DNA of 64,000 nt, taken from positions 1 through 64,000 of the forward strand of contig NZ_PJRJ01000008.1 of NCBI RefSeq assembly GCF_003711395.1, written 5' to 3'. The DNA is from Acinetobacter sp. B51(2017). Lineage in GTDB: Bacteria; Pseudomonadota; Gammaproteobacteria; Pseudomonadales; Moraxellaceae. Below the pieces are notes generated by a model, which ran no database searches, was not told the DNA's origin, and saw nothing but the letters and a program-made list of their open reading frames with translations. A program made the position numbers and the translations under genes. Shown here in pieces: positions 27,364 to 36,803 of the stretch. How positions within the stretch are numbered: the first letter of the stretch is position 1; each line of letters opens with the position of its first letter.

Positions 27364-28150
27364 AAATCAATTTCTTTAAATAGTGCACTAGCTCAACTGG
27401 ATGTTCGAGTGGGAACATATGCCCGCCTTTAAACACGCTATAAGGAATACCGAGTTTTTGCTGAATTAATTTAGGAAAACCTTTTTCATTAAAAATACTG
27501 TTTTCTCCTACCACTAAATGCATCGGCACACTTGGCTCAGGTATAGGCTGCCAATACGTTGAGGGATTGGTTCTAAAAATATTCACTTCATCCATTTTAG
27601 GAATGGTTAAAGTCACCCCACCACGTATAGGGTCATCCGTTAAAGCATAGTCAAGATAGGCTTGAAAGCAATCTTCATCAAAATCTTGATAAAAACCTTT
27701 AGGGCGTAAACTCAGCGCTGCTTGCTCACGACTGTCCCAATGATCACGGCGTTTTTTAGATAAACCTGCTGGACTCAATTGATCCAGCTTTTTCGGCTGT
27801 AAACGTTTGATGAAGGCTAAAGCCAAGGCAGTTTTACCCACCAATAACGGTGGGTCGAGCAAAATCACTTGATTAAATAATTCAGGTCGCGCATAGGCTG
27901 CTTGTAAAGTTAAGACTGAACCCAATGAATGGCCAATCCCAATCACAGGCCGCCCTGCCGCCTGACGTACAATGCTATCAATCACTTGTTGGGTTAGGCT
28001 TTTCCACCCTTCATCAATGGGGTAACGTTTATCCGTACCTAAAGGCTCGGTATATACCACATCATACTCATCGGAGAGTAAATCAAAGAGCTTTTGATAG
28101 ACTTGGCTTGGTACGCCGTTGGCATGCGCAAAATGAATTAAAGGTTTCAT
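27362..28150 (-). CDS. Alpha/beta hydrolase
   Basis: 262-residue alpha/beta hydrolase with oxyanion segment HFAHANGVPSQVYQKLF, nucleophile elbow GIGHSLGSV (Ser in GHSLG) near residue 93 and a final catalytic histidine in KGGHMFPLEHP. An acid residue probably lies in LVVGENSIFNE. The substrate is unknown. It overlaps the upstream sppA gene by four bases (ATGA), so the two are translationally coupled. Confidence 0.87.
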   Translation of the reverse strand: MKPLIHFAHANGVPSQVYQKLFDLLSDEYDVVYTEPLGTDKRYPIDEGWKSLTQQVIDSIVRQAAGRPVIGIGHSLGSVLTLQAAYARPELFNQVILLDPPLLVGKTALALAFIKRLQPKKLDQLSPAGLSKKRRDHWDSREQAALSLRPKGFYQDFDEDCFQAYLDYALTDDPIRGGVTLTIPKMDEVNIFRTNPSTYWQPIPEPSVPMHLVVGENSIFNEKGFPKLIQQKLGIPYSVFKGGHMFPLEHPVELVHYLKKLI

Positions 28151-29169
28151 CTGAGTGTTGGGTCTTGTTCTGTTTGCAATTGTTGTTGCACAGATGATGC
28201 TATACCTTGACCAATTTCGCTACCCATACGCCCTAAAATCGAATCTAACGGATTATGCTCAATGGTGTAATTAACCGTTTTATCCAATTTAAGTTCACGT
28301 TTTAAGCTCTGCATACTACCTAATTGATCGGCAATTCCTAATTTTACTGCTTGATCCCCTGTCCAGAATAAACCTGAGAAAATCGCAGGATCATTAGATT
28401 TAAGTTTATCGCCACGTCCATCTTTCACCGCTTGAATGAAGTGACTATGTACGTTGTTTAAAACACCTTGTACATGCGCTTGTTGAGCAGGATCAATCGG
28501 TTGGGTCATTGACAATAAGGCTTTGTTATCACCTGCGGTCATGGTGCGATCTTGTACGCCTAACTTTTGCATTAAACCATTAATGCCATAGTTAGGCATA
28601 ATTACACCAATAGAACCCACCAAGCTCGATGGATTGACAATAATTTTATCGGCAGCAGAAGCAATATAGTAAGCACCTGAAGCACCCGTATCACCAATCA
28701 CCGCATAGAGTTTTTTCTGTTGATGCTGCTGTTTTAAATAGCGAATTTCTTGCCAAATTTCATCGGATTGCACGGGTGAACCGCCCGGTGAGTTAATATT
28801 TAACACCACGGCTTTGGCTTGGCTATTGTTAAAGGCTTTATTTAGGGCTTTGATGGTATTTTCGCTATTGACGCTTTGTTTATCTGCGCCAATGGTGCCA
28901 ATTACATCCACCACAGCTATATGCGCTGAACTACTGCCTGCGACACTGTCGGTTTTACTGGCACTCGAGCAACCTCTGCCCATCACTAAGACGATAAACA
29001 GTAAATACGCAAATGTTAAACATTTAAAGAAAATTCCCCAACGACGCGCACGGCGCTGCTCTTCAACCGAAGCCAATACAGCTTTTTCAAGGATTTTCCA
29101 TTCCTGCCCTGTGGGTGGTATCGGCTGTGGGGTACTTTGATCTTGTGGTTTTGGTGGCCAATCGGACAT
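28147..29169 (-). CDS. sppA: Signal peptide peptidase SppA, S49 family
   Basis: Inner-membrane serine protease that degrades signal peptides left after secretion. The 340-residue protein is the short, single-domain form: an N-terminal helix near 46-63 (IFFKCLTFAYLLFIVLVMG), then the S49 domain with INSPGGSP, GDTGASGAYYIASAA (nucleophile Ser in GASGAYY), and GSIGVI. The general-base lysine is likely that of AGDNKALL. N-terminal Pro/Gln-rich tail is cytoplasmic. First gene of a two-gene unit with the hydrolase. Confidence 0.9.
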   Translation of the reverse strand: MSDWPPKPQDQSTPQPIPPTGQEWKILEKAVLASVEEQRRARRWGIFFKCLTFAYLLFIVLVMGRGCSSASKTDSVAGSSSAHIAVVDVIGTIGADKQSVNSENTIKALNKAFNNSQAKAVVLNINSPGGSPVQSDEIWQEIRYLKQQHQQKKLYAVIGDTGASGAYYIASAADKIIVNPSSLVGSIGVIMPNYGINGLMQKLGVQDRTMTAGDNKALLSMTQPIDPAQQAHVQGVLNNVHSHFIQAVKDGRGDKLKSNDPAIFSGLFWTGDQAVKLGIADQLGSMQSLKRELKLDKTVNYTIEHNPLDSILGRMGSEIGQGIASSVQQQLQTEQDPTLR

Positions 29170-29251
29170 AAAAATGACCCAATGTAATTAAAATTGCCCT
29201 CATTATATACAATGATTGTGCTTGCACTGTCTAATGCACTTGGTTTTCGCC

Positions 29252-29257
29252 TATAAT
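29252..29257 (+). promoter_or_regulatory. Candidate -10 box of the acyltransferase gene
   Basis: Consensus TATAAT 33 bases before ATG 29290; no good -35 at 16-18 bases. Confidence 0.4.
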
Positions 29258-29289
29258 AATTTTCTTTTTTGGCGAAATCTTATTCCTCC

Positions 29290-30282
29290 ATGACTCAGCC
29301 CATTCAACAGACTTCGACCTATCGTTTGCTCAACTTTGTTAGCCGCCAACCGATACAGTTATCACGCTTTGTTGCCAAAATGTTAGCTGGTTTGGTGAAT
29401 AACTTTAAGATTTCTAAAACCTCAAAAACCATTCAGCTGAATTTACAAATCGCTTTTCCAGATATGAGCCAACAACAACGCGACCGTATTTGTCGTGCTG
29501 CCATTAAAAATGAGCTGTGTTCATATTTTGAGTTTTTTAGTATTTGGGGCTCAAGTAACGAAAAGAATATCAGCCGTATTCACCATATTCATGGTCGTGA
29601 AATTTTAGATGCCGCTTTGGCGGAGCAAAAAGGGGTTGTCTTGGTAGTACCCCATTTTGGTACATGGGAGGTCATGAATGCATGGGTCGCGCAGCATACC
29701 GCTATGACCATTATGTATAAGCCAGTCAAAAATCCTGCGGCAGATCAATTTGTACGTAATGCACGTAGCCGTGAACAGGCCAATTTAGTGCCGACTGATG
29801 AATCTGGGGTACGGCAAATTTTTAAAGCCTTAAAACAAGGCGGTACCACGGTGATTTTACCAGATCACACCCCAAATCAAGGCGGTGATATGGTGCCGTA
29901 TTTTGGTGTGCCTTTAGCGTCAAGTAACTTAAGTGCCAAATTGATTCAAAAAACCAAGGCCAAGGCGATTTTACTATATGCACTGCGTAACGACAGCGAT
30001 GGCTTTGATATGCATATCGAAGCCATTGACGAAGCCATTTATCAAGGCACTGCCAATCAAGGCACTGAAATTATTCATCATGCGCTTGAAGATTTAATTC
30101 GTCGCTACCCAGAACATTATCACTGGAGCTATAAACGTTTTAAGGCCAATCCTGCTTTAGGCGGTTTATATAATGCACCAACGGCTGAGGCGCTGGATCG
30201 TATTGCCCAGCTTCGCGCTGCAACCAAAGCCGAGCGTGACGCTGAGCTTGCAGCAGCAGCTGATCTTGATGATCCACAGTAA
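29290..30282 (+). CDS. Lipid A biosynthesis late acyltransferase, LpxL/LpxM family
   Basis: Inner-membrane enzyme that adds a secondary acyl chain to lipid A. The 330-residue protein has the catalytic HX4E motif in VVPHFGTWEVM, followed by MYKPVKNP and, later, LPDHTPNQGG. The frame opens at TTG 29269, but a TATAAT at 29252-29257 would place transcription start near 29264, and ATG 29290 is the better start. The C-terminal tail (ALDRIAQLRAATKAERDAELAAAADLDDPQ region) is charged and overlaps comEC on the other strand by 143 bases. Whether it is LpxL or LpxM cannot be decided. Confidence 0.9.
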   Translation: MTQPIQQTSTYRLLNFVSRQPIQLSRFVAKMLAGLVNNFKISKTSKTIQLNLQIAFPDMSQQQRDRICRAAIKNELCSYFEFFSIWGSSNEKNISRIHHIHGREILDAALAEQKGVVLVVPHFGTWEVMNAWVAQHTAMTIMYKPVKNPAADQFVRNARSREQANLVPTDESGVRQIFKALKQGGTTVILPDHTPNQGGDMVPYFGVPLASSNLSAKLIQKTKAKAILLYALRNDSDGFDMHIEAIDEAIYQGTANQGTEIIHHALEDLIRRYPEHYHWSYKRFKANPALGGLYNAPTAEALDRIAQLRAATKAERDAELAAAADLDDPQ

Positions 30283-32623
30283 AGGTTAAACTGCCCTGCT
30301 CAATGGTGCTGAGTAAAGGAATCTGTAGCGCCTTAAGCCGTGCTTGAACTTCTACCGTGGGATGCGCATAACGATTGGCAAATCCCGCGGAAGCAATTGC
30401 CACTTGAGGTTGATAATGCTGCAAAAAACCATAAGCAGAACTATGTTTACTGCCATGGTGCCCCAGCAGCAAAACATCAACCTTTAAATGTGGATAATGC
30501 AATAACAGTTGATGTTCGGTCGGCCAACCTACATCCCCCATCAATAAAAAATGGGTGTTTGCACTTTTACCATGATAAGTCACATACAGTACACAAGAAG
30601 TCTCATTTCTGGCATTTTGAGCCTGTGCCAATGCCGTTTTGGGCGGTGATAATACCTGAAAACTGACCCGCTGCCAGTGCCATTGTTGCCCACTGTAGCA
30701 GTATTCAAATGTGGGGGGCGCTTGGGCAAGTGACTCATTACTCATGACTCGCCCCATGTCTATTTTCTGACTCAAGGCAGGATAAGCACCACTATGATCA
30801 TGGTCTAAATGGCTTAAGATCACTTGATCGAGCTGTTGAATGCCACTGCGCAATAAAAACGGTAAAATTACATTTTCGCCCAAGCTAAAACGGCGTTCAT
30901 CTGGACTGCCCCCCACATCTACCATGAGTGCTTGCCCTTGATCACGAATCAAAATCGCCTGACCTTGCCCCACATCTAATACATGCAATTCAAAGGGTTG
31001 ACGGTTATGATCATCAAAAAATATTGGGATTAAACAGACGAGTGCCCAAAATTTAGGGATTAAACCACGCGGTAAAAACACGATCACTAGGGCTAATATC
31101 AGCGCTAGCAATTGCCATGTACTCATCGCCCAAGGAATGAGTTGCGGTTGTAAGCCCTGATCTAAAGCGTACAACATCACGAGCAGCAGTCCCAATAGAT
31201 GATCATTGAGTTGCCATAACACTGCGCCTAACGGTTCAAACAGCAGCCATGCCACGCCTGCTACAATATCTAATGGCACCACCACCAAACCCAAATAAGG
31301 AATGGCAATTAAATTACTCATAGGACTAATCCATGCCACTTGCTTAAAAAAGATGAGCATTAAAGGCAACAGCGCTAAAAAGATTTTCCACTGTGATTCG
31401 ACCAATAAAACTAATGCCTGTTGTAAACGCTGTACTGAAGCAAAGCCACTCTGATCGTTGCGCTGTATCGTTTGATAAATACGTAGCAAAATAAAACATG
31501 CGCCATACGACAACCAAAAGGCTGCAGATAACACACTAAAAGGATCAAACAACAACAGTAAGGCCGCGCTATAAGCCAATAATTTTAAAGGTTGTAAGGC
31601 TTGACCAAACAGCAACAGCACACAACTTAAACTTACGATCAGTAGCGTGCGTAATGCTGGAATTTCAAACCCCACAAAAGCACAATACAAGGCCACAGCC
31701 ACTACAAAGGGCCCAATCAAGACATAGGTTTTGGGCAGTTTTAAATAGAGCTTGGGCTGATACCTACGAATGAGTTGCTGCAAGCCCCAACACAACATAG
31801 CAGCAAAAATCAGTACATGTGGCCCAGAAATCGCCAATAAATGACTGATACCCAAACGGCGAAAATCGTCTTCCGTCTCGGAGGCTAATAAACTGCGATC
31901 CCCAGTCAACAAACCCAGTAATAGCCCTTTGTGCTGAATGGGTTGCTGGATCATAAATTCACGTACAGCCAAACGCTTTTTTTCAATGCTCAGCCGTAGT
32001 TTTTGAGCCAAGCCAAGTGGATAACGTTGTTGTAATTGCTGCACTTCACTGGCAGACAAAGGCCGAAGCTGCTCAATACGCAGCGTCGCCATAATATTTT
32101 GTTGTACATACCATTTTTCTTGATCAAAAGCCCCACGCGTGGCATAGCCATGTGCAGGTCGCACTTGCCCCTGAATCTGATAATACTGCCCCAGTTGTAA
32201 AACGGGCGTTTTGGCTTGCCCTGTTTTTTCATGAATCGCAGTATAACTGAGCCAAGTGACGGGCTCAGGCTTAAAGCCCAACACTTGCACGGCTTGTGCA
32301 ATGCTGCGCTCACTGGGTTGATTAAGTCGCTCGACATAAACCACCACATCTACCGTTGCAATTTGCGTTTCGCGCAAGGCCAATCTTTGTTCTAATACCG
32401 ACTGGGCATAGCTATACCCGAGTATAAATGCCACCCACATACCAAACATCACATTGCCAAGACGTAACCACACCTGTTGCAATTGATGCTGTAAATACAG
32501 TTGCAGAAGCAAAAGTAGCAGCAACAGTAGCGCCAACGCAAAGCCGATCCGAGGCAGACCCGAAATCTGCTGCCCTATTAATGCAATGCCTGTTAACCAT
32601 GCCAAAGCTAAACCAATATGCAT
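30140..32623 (-). CDS. comEC: DNA internalisation protein ComEC/Rec2
   Basis: Inner-membrane channel for uptake of transforming single-stranded DNA; Acinetobacter is well known for natural competence. The 827 residues have N-terminal helices, an OB-like soluble part (residues 60-220), the Competence domain with many helices (GLLTGDRSLLASETEDDFRRLGISHLLAISGPHV), and a C-terminal metallo-beta-lactamase-like domain (HLDHDHSGAYP, LLLGHHGSKHSS). Its last 143 bases lie antisense to the end of the acyltransferase gene. No clear ribosome binding site at the ATG. Confidence 0.93.
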   Translation of the reverse strand: MHIGLALAWLTGIALIGQQISGLPRIGFALALLLLLLLLLQLYLQHQLQQVWLRLGNVMFGMWVAFILGYSYAQSVLEQRLALRETQIATVDVVVYVERLNQPSERSIAQAVQVLGFKPEPVTWLSYTAIHEKTGQAKTPVLQLGQYYQIQGQVRPAHGYATRGAFDQEKWYVQQNIMATLRIEQLRPLSASEVQQLQQRYPLGLAQKLRLSIEKKRLAVREFMIQQPIQHKGLLLGLLTGDRSLLASETEDDFRRLGISHLLAISGPHVLIFAAMLCWGLQQLIRRYQPKLYLKLPKTYVLIGPFVVAVALYCAFVGFEIPALRTLLIVSLSCVLLLFGQALQPLKLLAYSAALLLLFDPFSVLSAAFWLSYGACFILLRIYQTIQRNDQSGFASVQRLQQALVLLVESQWKIFLALLPLMLIFFKQVAWISPMSNLIAIPYLGLVVVPLDIVAGVAWLLFEPLGAVLWQLNDHLLGLLLVMLYALDQGLQPQLIPWAMSTWQLLALILALVIVFLPRGLIPKFWALVCLIPIFFDDHNRQPFELHVLDVGQGQAILIRDQGQALMVDVGGSPDERRFSLGENVILPFLLRSGIQQLDQVILSHLDHDHSGAYPALSQKIDMGRVMSNESLAQAPPTFEYCYSGQQWHWQRVSFQVLSPPKTALAQAQNARNETSCVLYVTYHGKSANTHFLLMGDVGWPTEHQLLLHYPHLKVDVLLLGHHGSKHSSAYGFLQHYQPQVAIASAGFANRYAHPTVEVQARLKALQIPLLSTIEQGSLTFTVDHQDQLLLQAQRHARLWLQREAGQYDPAPQPLVHYINRLKQDWP

Positions 32624-32660
32624 GCTGCAACCATCCCGTGTCAGCGCTTACAGACATGAT

Positions 32661-32681
32661 AAAGCCCACCGAAGTGGGCTT
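32661..32681 (-). terminator. Probable terminator of lolDF
   Basis: AAGCCCAC and GTGGGCTT with a 4-base loop; the T-tract after the stem on the minus strand is short, so termination may be weak. Confidence 0.55.
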
Positions 32682-32706
32682 CAATCAAAACGCGATAACA
32701 GGTGTT

Positions 32707-33387
32707 CTAGTCGACCCAAACCCCATCTTGCATATGCAAAATCGAATCGGCTGATTTTGCCAGTTCTTCATCATGGGTCACAATCAGCATCGCCATATTA
32801 AATTCTTGGCGCAAGTCCGTGAGTAGCTCAAAAATTTTCACTGCGGTTTTTCGGTCTAGATTACCGGTCGGTTCATCTGCGAGCATCAGGGCCGGTTTGG
32901 CCACCAAGGCGCGTGCCATCGCCACACGCTGACGCTCACCACCTGACAATTCACCCGGTTGATGACTTAAACGATGTGATAGACCAACACGCTCAAGTAA
33001 ATACTCAGCTTGTTGTTTTACCTGTTTAAAATGGCTGCCTTGACGCAACATTAACGGCATCGCGACATTTTCTAGCGCGGTAAATTCTGGTAATAAATGA
33101 TGAAATTGATAAACAAAACCTAAATGCTGATTACGTAAAAAACCACGTTCTGCTTCACCTAAAGTATCAAAGCGTTTGCCTTGTAAATACACTTCACCAC
33201 TGGTCGGGCAATCAAGTCCACCCAAAACATGCAATAACGTACTTTTACCTGAACCACTTGAACCGACAATCGAGACAAATTCACCCGGTTTAACCCCAAG
33301 CGATAAATCTTGAATCACTTCTACATGGTTTTTACCATCATTAAAGGTCTTGTTGATGTGACGCGCTTCTAAAACAAAGTTACTCAT
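32707..33387 (-). CDS. lolD: Lipoprotein-releasing ABC transporter ATPase LolD
   Basis: ATPase that powers extraction of lipoproteins from the inner membrane to LolA. 226 residues with Walker [10 protein letters not shown] near residue 42, Q-loop [14 protein letters not shown], signature [15 protein letters not shown], Walker [13 protein letters not shown] and the switch His in VTHD. The start overlaps the end of the permease gene by 8 bases, so both form one unit. Confidence 0.95.
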   Translation of the reverse strand: MSNFVLEARHINKTFNDGKNHVEVIQDLSLGVKPGEFVSIVGSSGSGKSTLLHVLGGLDCPTSGEVYLQGKRFDTLGEAERGFLRNQHLGFVYQFHHLLPEFTALENVAMPLMLRQGSHFKQVKQQAEYLLERVGLSHRLSHQPGELSGGERQRVAMARALVAKPALMLADEPTGNLDRKTAVKIFELLTDLRQEFNMAMLIVTHDEELAKSADSILHMQDGVWVD

Positions 33388-34615
33388 AGCGTAACGCCTC
33401 CGCAGGTTGAATTTTTGCAGCGCGTAAAGCCGGATAAATCGTCGCTAAGAAACTTAATACCAAAGACAAGCTCACAATAATCACGACATCTTGCCACCTT
33501 AAATACGATGGTAAGTAGTTAATAAAATAAGCATCAAACAGATTTAGACCTAAGCTGGTGTTTAACCAGCCAATCAGGCTACTAATACTGCTAGCAAAGG
33601 CCACGCCAAGAATCGCCCCTGCAACTGTACCAATCACGCCAATAATGGTGCCTTGCACCATAAAGATTTTGGTAATCGTGGCAGGTGAGGCACCCAAAGT
33701 ACGTAAAATCGCAATATCCGCTTTTTTATCCGTCACTACCATCACGAGACTCGATACAATATTAAAGGCAGCAACTAAGACAATTAAGAACAGCAATAAG
33801 CTCACCATGGCCTTCTCCATTTGAATGGCACTAAATAAGTTACCATGGGTATAGGTCCAATCCGACGCGTAGAAATCACCTGGTAAATCACGGACAATTT
33901 CATTGGCGACGGTAGGTGCAGCAAAAATATCATCTAACTTCATACGTACACCTTGTGCACCATCGGGTAGACGTAATAAGGTTGAGGCATCATTTAACGC
34001 GATATAGCCCATCATCGAATCAACTTCAGCACCAATACTAAAGATTCCGACAATTTTAAAGCGTTTAAAACGCGGGACCACCCCAGCAGGTGAAGGCGTG
34101 GCTTCTGGCAGCACCAAAGTAATATTATCACCAATACCCAAGCCAAGTGCATCGGTCATTTGCTTACCTAAAACAATGCCAAACTCACCCTTTTTTAAGT
34201 CGTCTAAATTACCCGCCACCATATGATCTTGAATAATGGAGACTTTGCGTTCGTATTTGGGTTCGATGCCCGTGACCATAATGCCAGAGACTTGACCATG
34301 TGCGGTCAGCATACCTTGGAGCTGGGTAAATGGCGCTGCCCCAACAACATGTTTATTTTGCTCTACTTTTTTGGCAAGTTCTGGCCAATCTGTTAAAATT
34401 TGTGTAGATGAAACTGTGGCTTGTGGCACCATTCCTAGGACACGATTTTTAAGTTCACGGTCAAAACCATTCATGACCGATAGCACTGTAATCAAGACCG
34501 CCACCCCAAGGGTGAGTCCGATCATAGAGACCAGCGCAATAAAAGAAATAAAGTGGTTACTCCGCCGTGCGCGAGTATATCTCAACCCTATATACAGCGA
34601 GATTGGTTTAAACAT
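33380..34615 (-). CDS. Lipoprotein-releasing ABC transporter permease (LolC/LolE/LolF family)
   Basis: Inner-membrane permease partner of LolD. From ATG 34615 it has 411 residues: an N-terminal helix (ISFIALVSMIGLTLGVAVLITVLSVMNGF), a large periplasmic domain (residues about 50-265) and three C-terminal helices (VSLLLFLIVLVAAFNIVSSLV and following). Only one permease gene is present next to lolD, which fits the LolDF arrangement where a LolF homodimer replaces the LolC-LolE pair. The frame upstream to 34663 is outside the family start. Confidence 0.92.
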   Translation of the reverse strand: MFKPISLYIGLRYTRARRSNHFISFIALVSMIGLTLGVAVLITVLSVMNGFDRELKNRVLGMVPQATVSSTQILTDWPELAKKVEQNKHVVGAAPFTQLQGMLTAHGQVSGIMVTGIEPKYERKVSIIQDHMVAGNLDDLKKGEFGIVLGKQMTDALGLGIGDNITLVLPEATPSPAGVVPRFKRFKIVGIFSIGAEVDSMMGYIALNDASTLLRLPDGAQGVRMKLDDIFAAPTVANEIVRDLPGDFYASDWTYTHGNLFSAIQMEKAMVSLLLFLIVLVAAFNIVSSLVMVVTDKKADIAILRTLGASPATITKIFMVQGTIIGVIGTVAGAILGVAFASSISSLIGWLNTSLGLNLFDAYFINYLPSYLRWQDVVIIVSLSLVLSFLATIYPALRAAKIQPAEALRYE

Positions 34616-34639
34616 ACCATCTAGTCCGAGGTAATAATC

Positions 34640-35215
34640 ATGGAAAATATTCAGCCTCAACACGAGCGCACTGAGCGTCGCGTGATGTCTCGTATTGATG
34701 CCGCTTTAAGAATAAATTATCAGTTAATTTCTGAAGCTTCTGCCTTAGCTGATCCCTATGCTGCCCATTTCATTTTACCGCGTTACTTTTTGCTGCAAGC
34801 TGAATTGGATCAGTTTGATCATGCGTTGACATTTGAGCTGAGTAAATTAACTGAAAAAGATCAACAAATTGCTAAAATATTATCCTTATTCAATCAAAAA
34901 TTAAACTTATTTACAGGCGCATTATACGATTCTATTGTACAAAGCATGTTACCTAGCCCTGAGCGAGTGAATTTTTCGGAAACTGGCTTAAGCTTTTATA
35001 GCCGTGAAGAAATTAGCAAAGGCAGCTATTTGCATGTCACCTTAAGTCATGCTGAGAATTTTTTTCATATTGCCGCCAGCGTGCAAGTGATCTATAGCCA
35101 ATTGCAAGCCGATGGACAATATCGCAATGGTGCCTATTTTGTTACTATTTCAGCGCAAGATCGGGCTAAACTCGCTGAATGTATTGAAAAAAATTTAGCC
35201 GACTTTTCGCTGTAA
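34640..35215 (+). CDS. PilZ domain-like protein
   Basis: 191-residue soluble protein. The C-terminal part (from about 105) contains RVNFSETGLSFYS, close to the PilZ (D/N)xSxxG motif; an Arg-rich segment (ERTERRVMSR) at residues 10-19 could supply the RxxxR motif, but it is about 100 residues away instead of the usual 20-30. The middle is helical. It may bind cyclic di-GMP or be a degenerate PilZ protein. Divergent from lolF with 24 bases between the starts; its end overlaps the EamA gene by 21 bases. Confidence 0.75.
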   Translation: MENIQPQHERTERRVMSRIDAALRINYQLISEASALADPYAAHFILPRYFLLQAELDQFDHALTFELSKLTEKDQQIAKILSLFNQKLNLFTGALYDSIVQSMLPSPERVNFSETGLSFYSREEISKGSYLHVTLSHAENFFHIAASVQVIYSQLQADGQYRNGAYFVTISAQDRAKLAECIEKNLADFSL

Positions 35216-36106
35216 ATTACGACTGATTTTAAAATCACGATAGAAATATACTGCCAAACCAAACAGTAATACCCCAGCACCAACAAACACCATCAAGGAG
35301 AGTTTCTCTTGATTCAGCCATGCACCAAAAAAAATAGCCAACATTGGCGTCATGACCGTGGTCAGTGATAAGGTGGTGGCTTTAATATTTTTCACCAATT
35401 TAAAGTAGCAAAACATGGCAATTAAAGATGCCATAATCACGGTATATAACAAAGCGCTTATGCTTTTTAAACTTGGCATAGACGTGGGTGCATATTGCCA
35501 AATAAACGGCAGCACACACATTGCCATCAAAGTTGAAACTAAAATTGAGCCTGTTGCTTGTGCCACAGGTGCTACATGCGTGGCATTCACTTTTTTCACC
35601 CAAAAGATCGAGGCCGCATAGCTCAGTACACTCATCAGCATTAAAGCAATACCAATCGGATTGACATGCTGATTTTCACCGGCAAAGCAAATCAGTCCTA
35701 AACCGCATAATGCAATCAGCATACCGAGCCATTGCAAAACATGCAGTTTTTGCTTAAAAAAGCTGAGTCCGATCAGACCTGCCATAATCGGTGCTAAGCC
35801 AAACATCAAGGCAATAATCCCTGAGCTTAAATAAGCCGTCGCAATATAAGTAAAAAATTGTGAGCCAATTAAACTAAATGCACCGGCTAAATAGCTATGT
35901 AGCGCGACTTTATTGAGGGGAAAATTTTGCCTGAGGAGCAGCATTAATACAGCAGCTAAAGGCAAGGCAATAAAAAAGCGCAGCACCAAAGCCCATAACG
36001 GATGCAGATCATCCACACTCCAGACAATCGCTAAAGGCGTGGTGGACCAAATAAAGACCAATAAGGCATAGGTTAAGATTAAATTACTTTTACTTAAACT
36101 GGCCAT
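35195..36106 (-). CDS. EamA/DMT family transporter
   Basis: Drug/metabolite transporter superfamily protein of 303 residues with ten predicted membrane segments in two EamA repeats, typical opening LILTYALLVFIWSTTPLAIVWSV and second-repeat ISFALMLMSVLSYAASIFWVKKV-like segment. Substrate not predictable; many are amino acid or metabolite exporters. Its start overlaps the stop of the yaiI-like gene by one base, so they may share a transcript. Confidence 0.87.
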   Translation of the reverse strand: MASLSKSNLILTYALLVFIWSTTPLAIVWSVDDLHPLWALVLRFFIALPLAAVLMLLLRQNFPLNKVALHSYLAGAFSLIGSQFFTYIATAYLSSGIIALMFGLAPIMAGLIGLSFFKQKLHVLQWLGMLIALCGLGLICFAGENQHVNPIGIALMLMSVLSYAASIFWVKKVNATHVAPVAQATGSILVSTLMAMCVLPFIWQYAPTSMPSLKSISALLYTVIMASLIAMFCYFKLVKNIKATTLSLTTVMTPMLAIFFGAWLNQEKLSLMVFVGAGVLLFGLAVYFYRDFKISRNLQRKVG

Positions 36107-36576
36107 TACTGCGCGGTCTTACGTTTTTGTTTAAAAATCGTTTGATCTAAACTATTGGAAAATTCACGTTTATCACGTTCTGATAAGGGCGGTGGCCCAC
36201 CGGTTTGTACCCCTGCACCGCGTAAGGTTTCCATAAAATCACGTAAATGCAAGCGTGCTTTAACATTGGCCTCAGTATAAATTTCACCGCGCGGATGGAT
36301 CGCAATCCCACCCTTTTCAATCACTTGTGCCGCAAGTGGAATATCTTGAGTCATGACAATGTCATGTTGTTTCATGCGCTCAATAATTTCTTTATCGGCT
36401 TGGTCGACACCGCTCATCACTTGAATAGAATTAATTCGTAGTGACGGACGAATTCCGACATTTTGGTTGGCCACAAAGGTCACTTCAAGCTGGTGACGAT
36501 CTGAGGCACGCATAATCACATCACGTAAAATTTTAGGTAATGCATCTGCGTCAACCCACAATTTAAATGGCAGCAC
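36106..36576 (-). CDS. YaiI/YqxD family protein (DUF188)
   Basis: 156-residue protein of the DUF188 family, related to PIN-like nucleases: [16 protein letters not shown] with the conserved acidic pair, [12 protein letters not shown] and [16 protein letters not shown]. No activity has been firmly established. First gene of a two-gene unit with the EamA transporter. Confidence 0.9.
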   Translation of the reverse strand: MLPFKLWVDADALPKILRDVIMRASDRHQLEVTFVANQNVGIRPSLRINSIQVMSGVDQADKEIIERMKQHDIVMTQDIPLAAQVIEKGGIAIHPRGEIYTEANVKARLHLRDFMETLRGAGVQTGGPPPLSERDKREFSNSLDQTIFKQKRKTAQ

Positions 36577-36803
36577 GGCCGCATCCTAAACTTAAAAACT
36601 CAAAGCTTAGTGTAGCAAAATTGTGGCCGTCGCGCTGAGCCAAGCTGAGCTTAAGCCAGATTTTCAGAGATGATGTTTTAGATTTTTTGTATAGTAATGC
36701 GCTAGGCATTTGTATTTATTTGCCTAAATTTGAGGCATGTCCCTTGAAAAAATTAAATCATCCTCGATTAAATAACTAAACCACTCAAAGTTCTATTGTG
36801 CAT

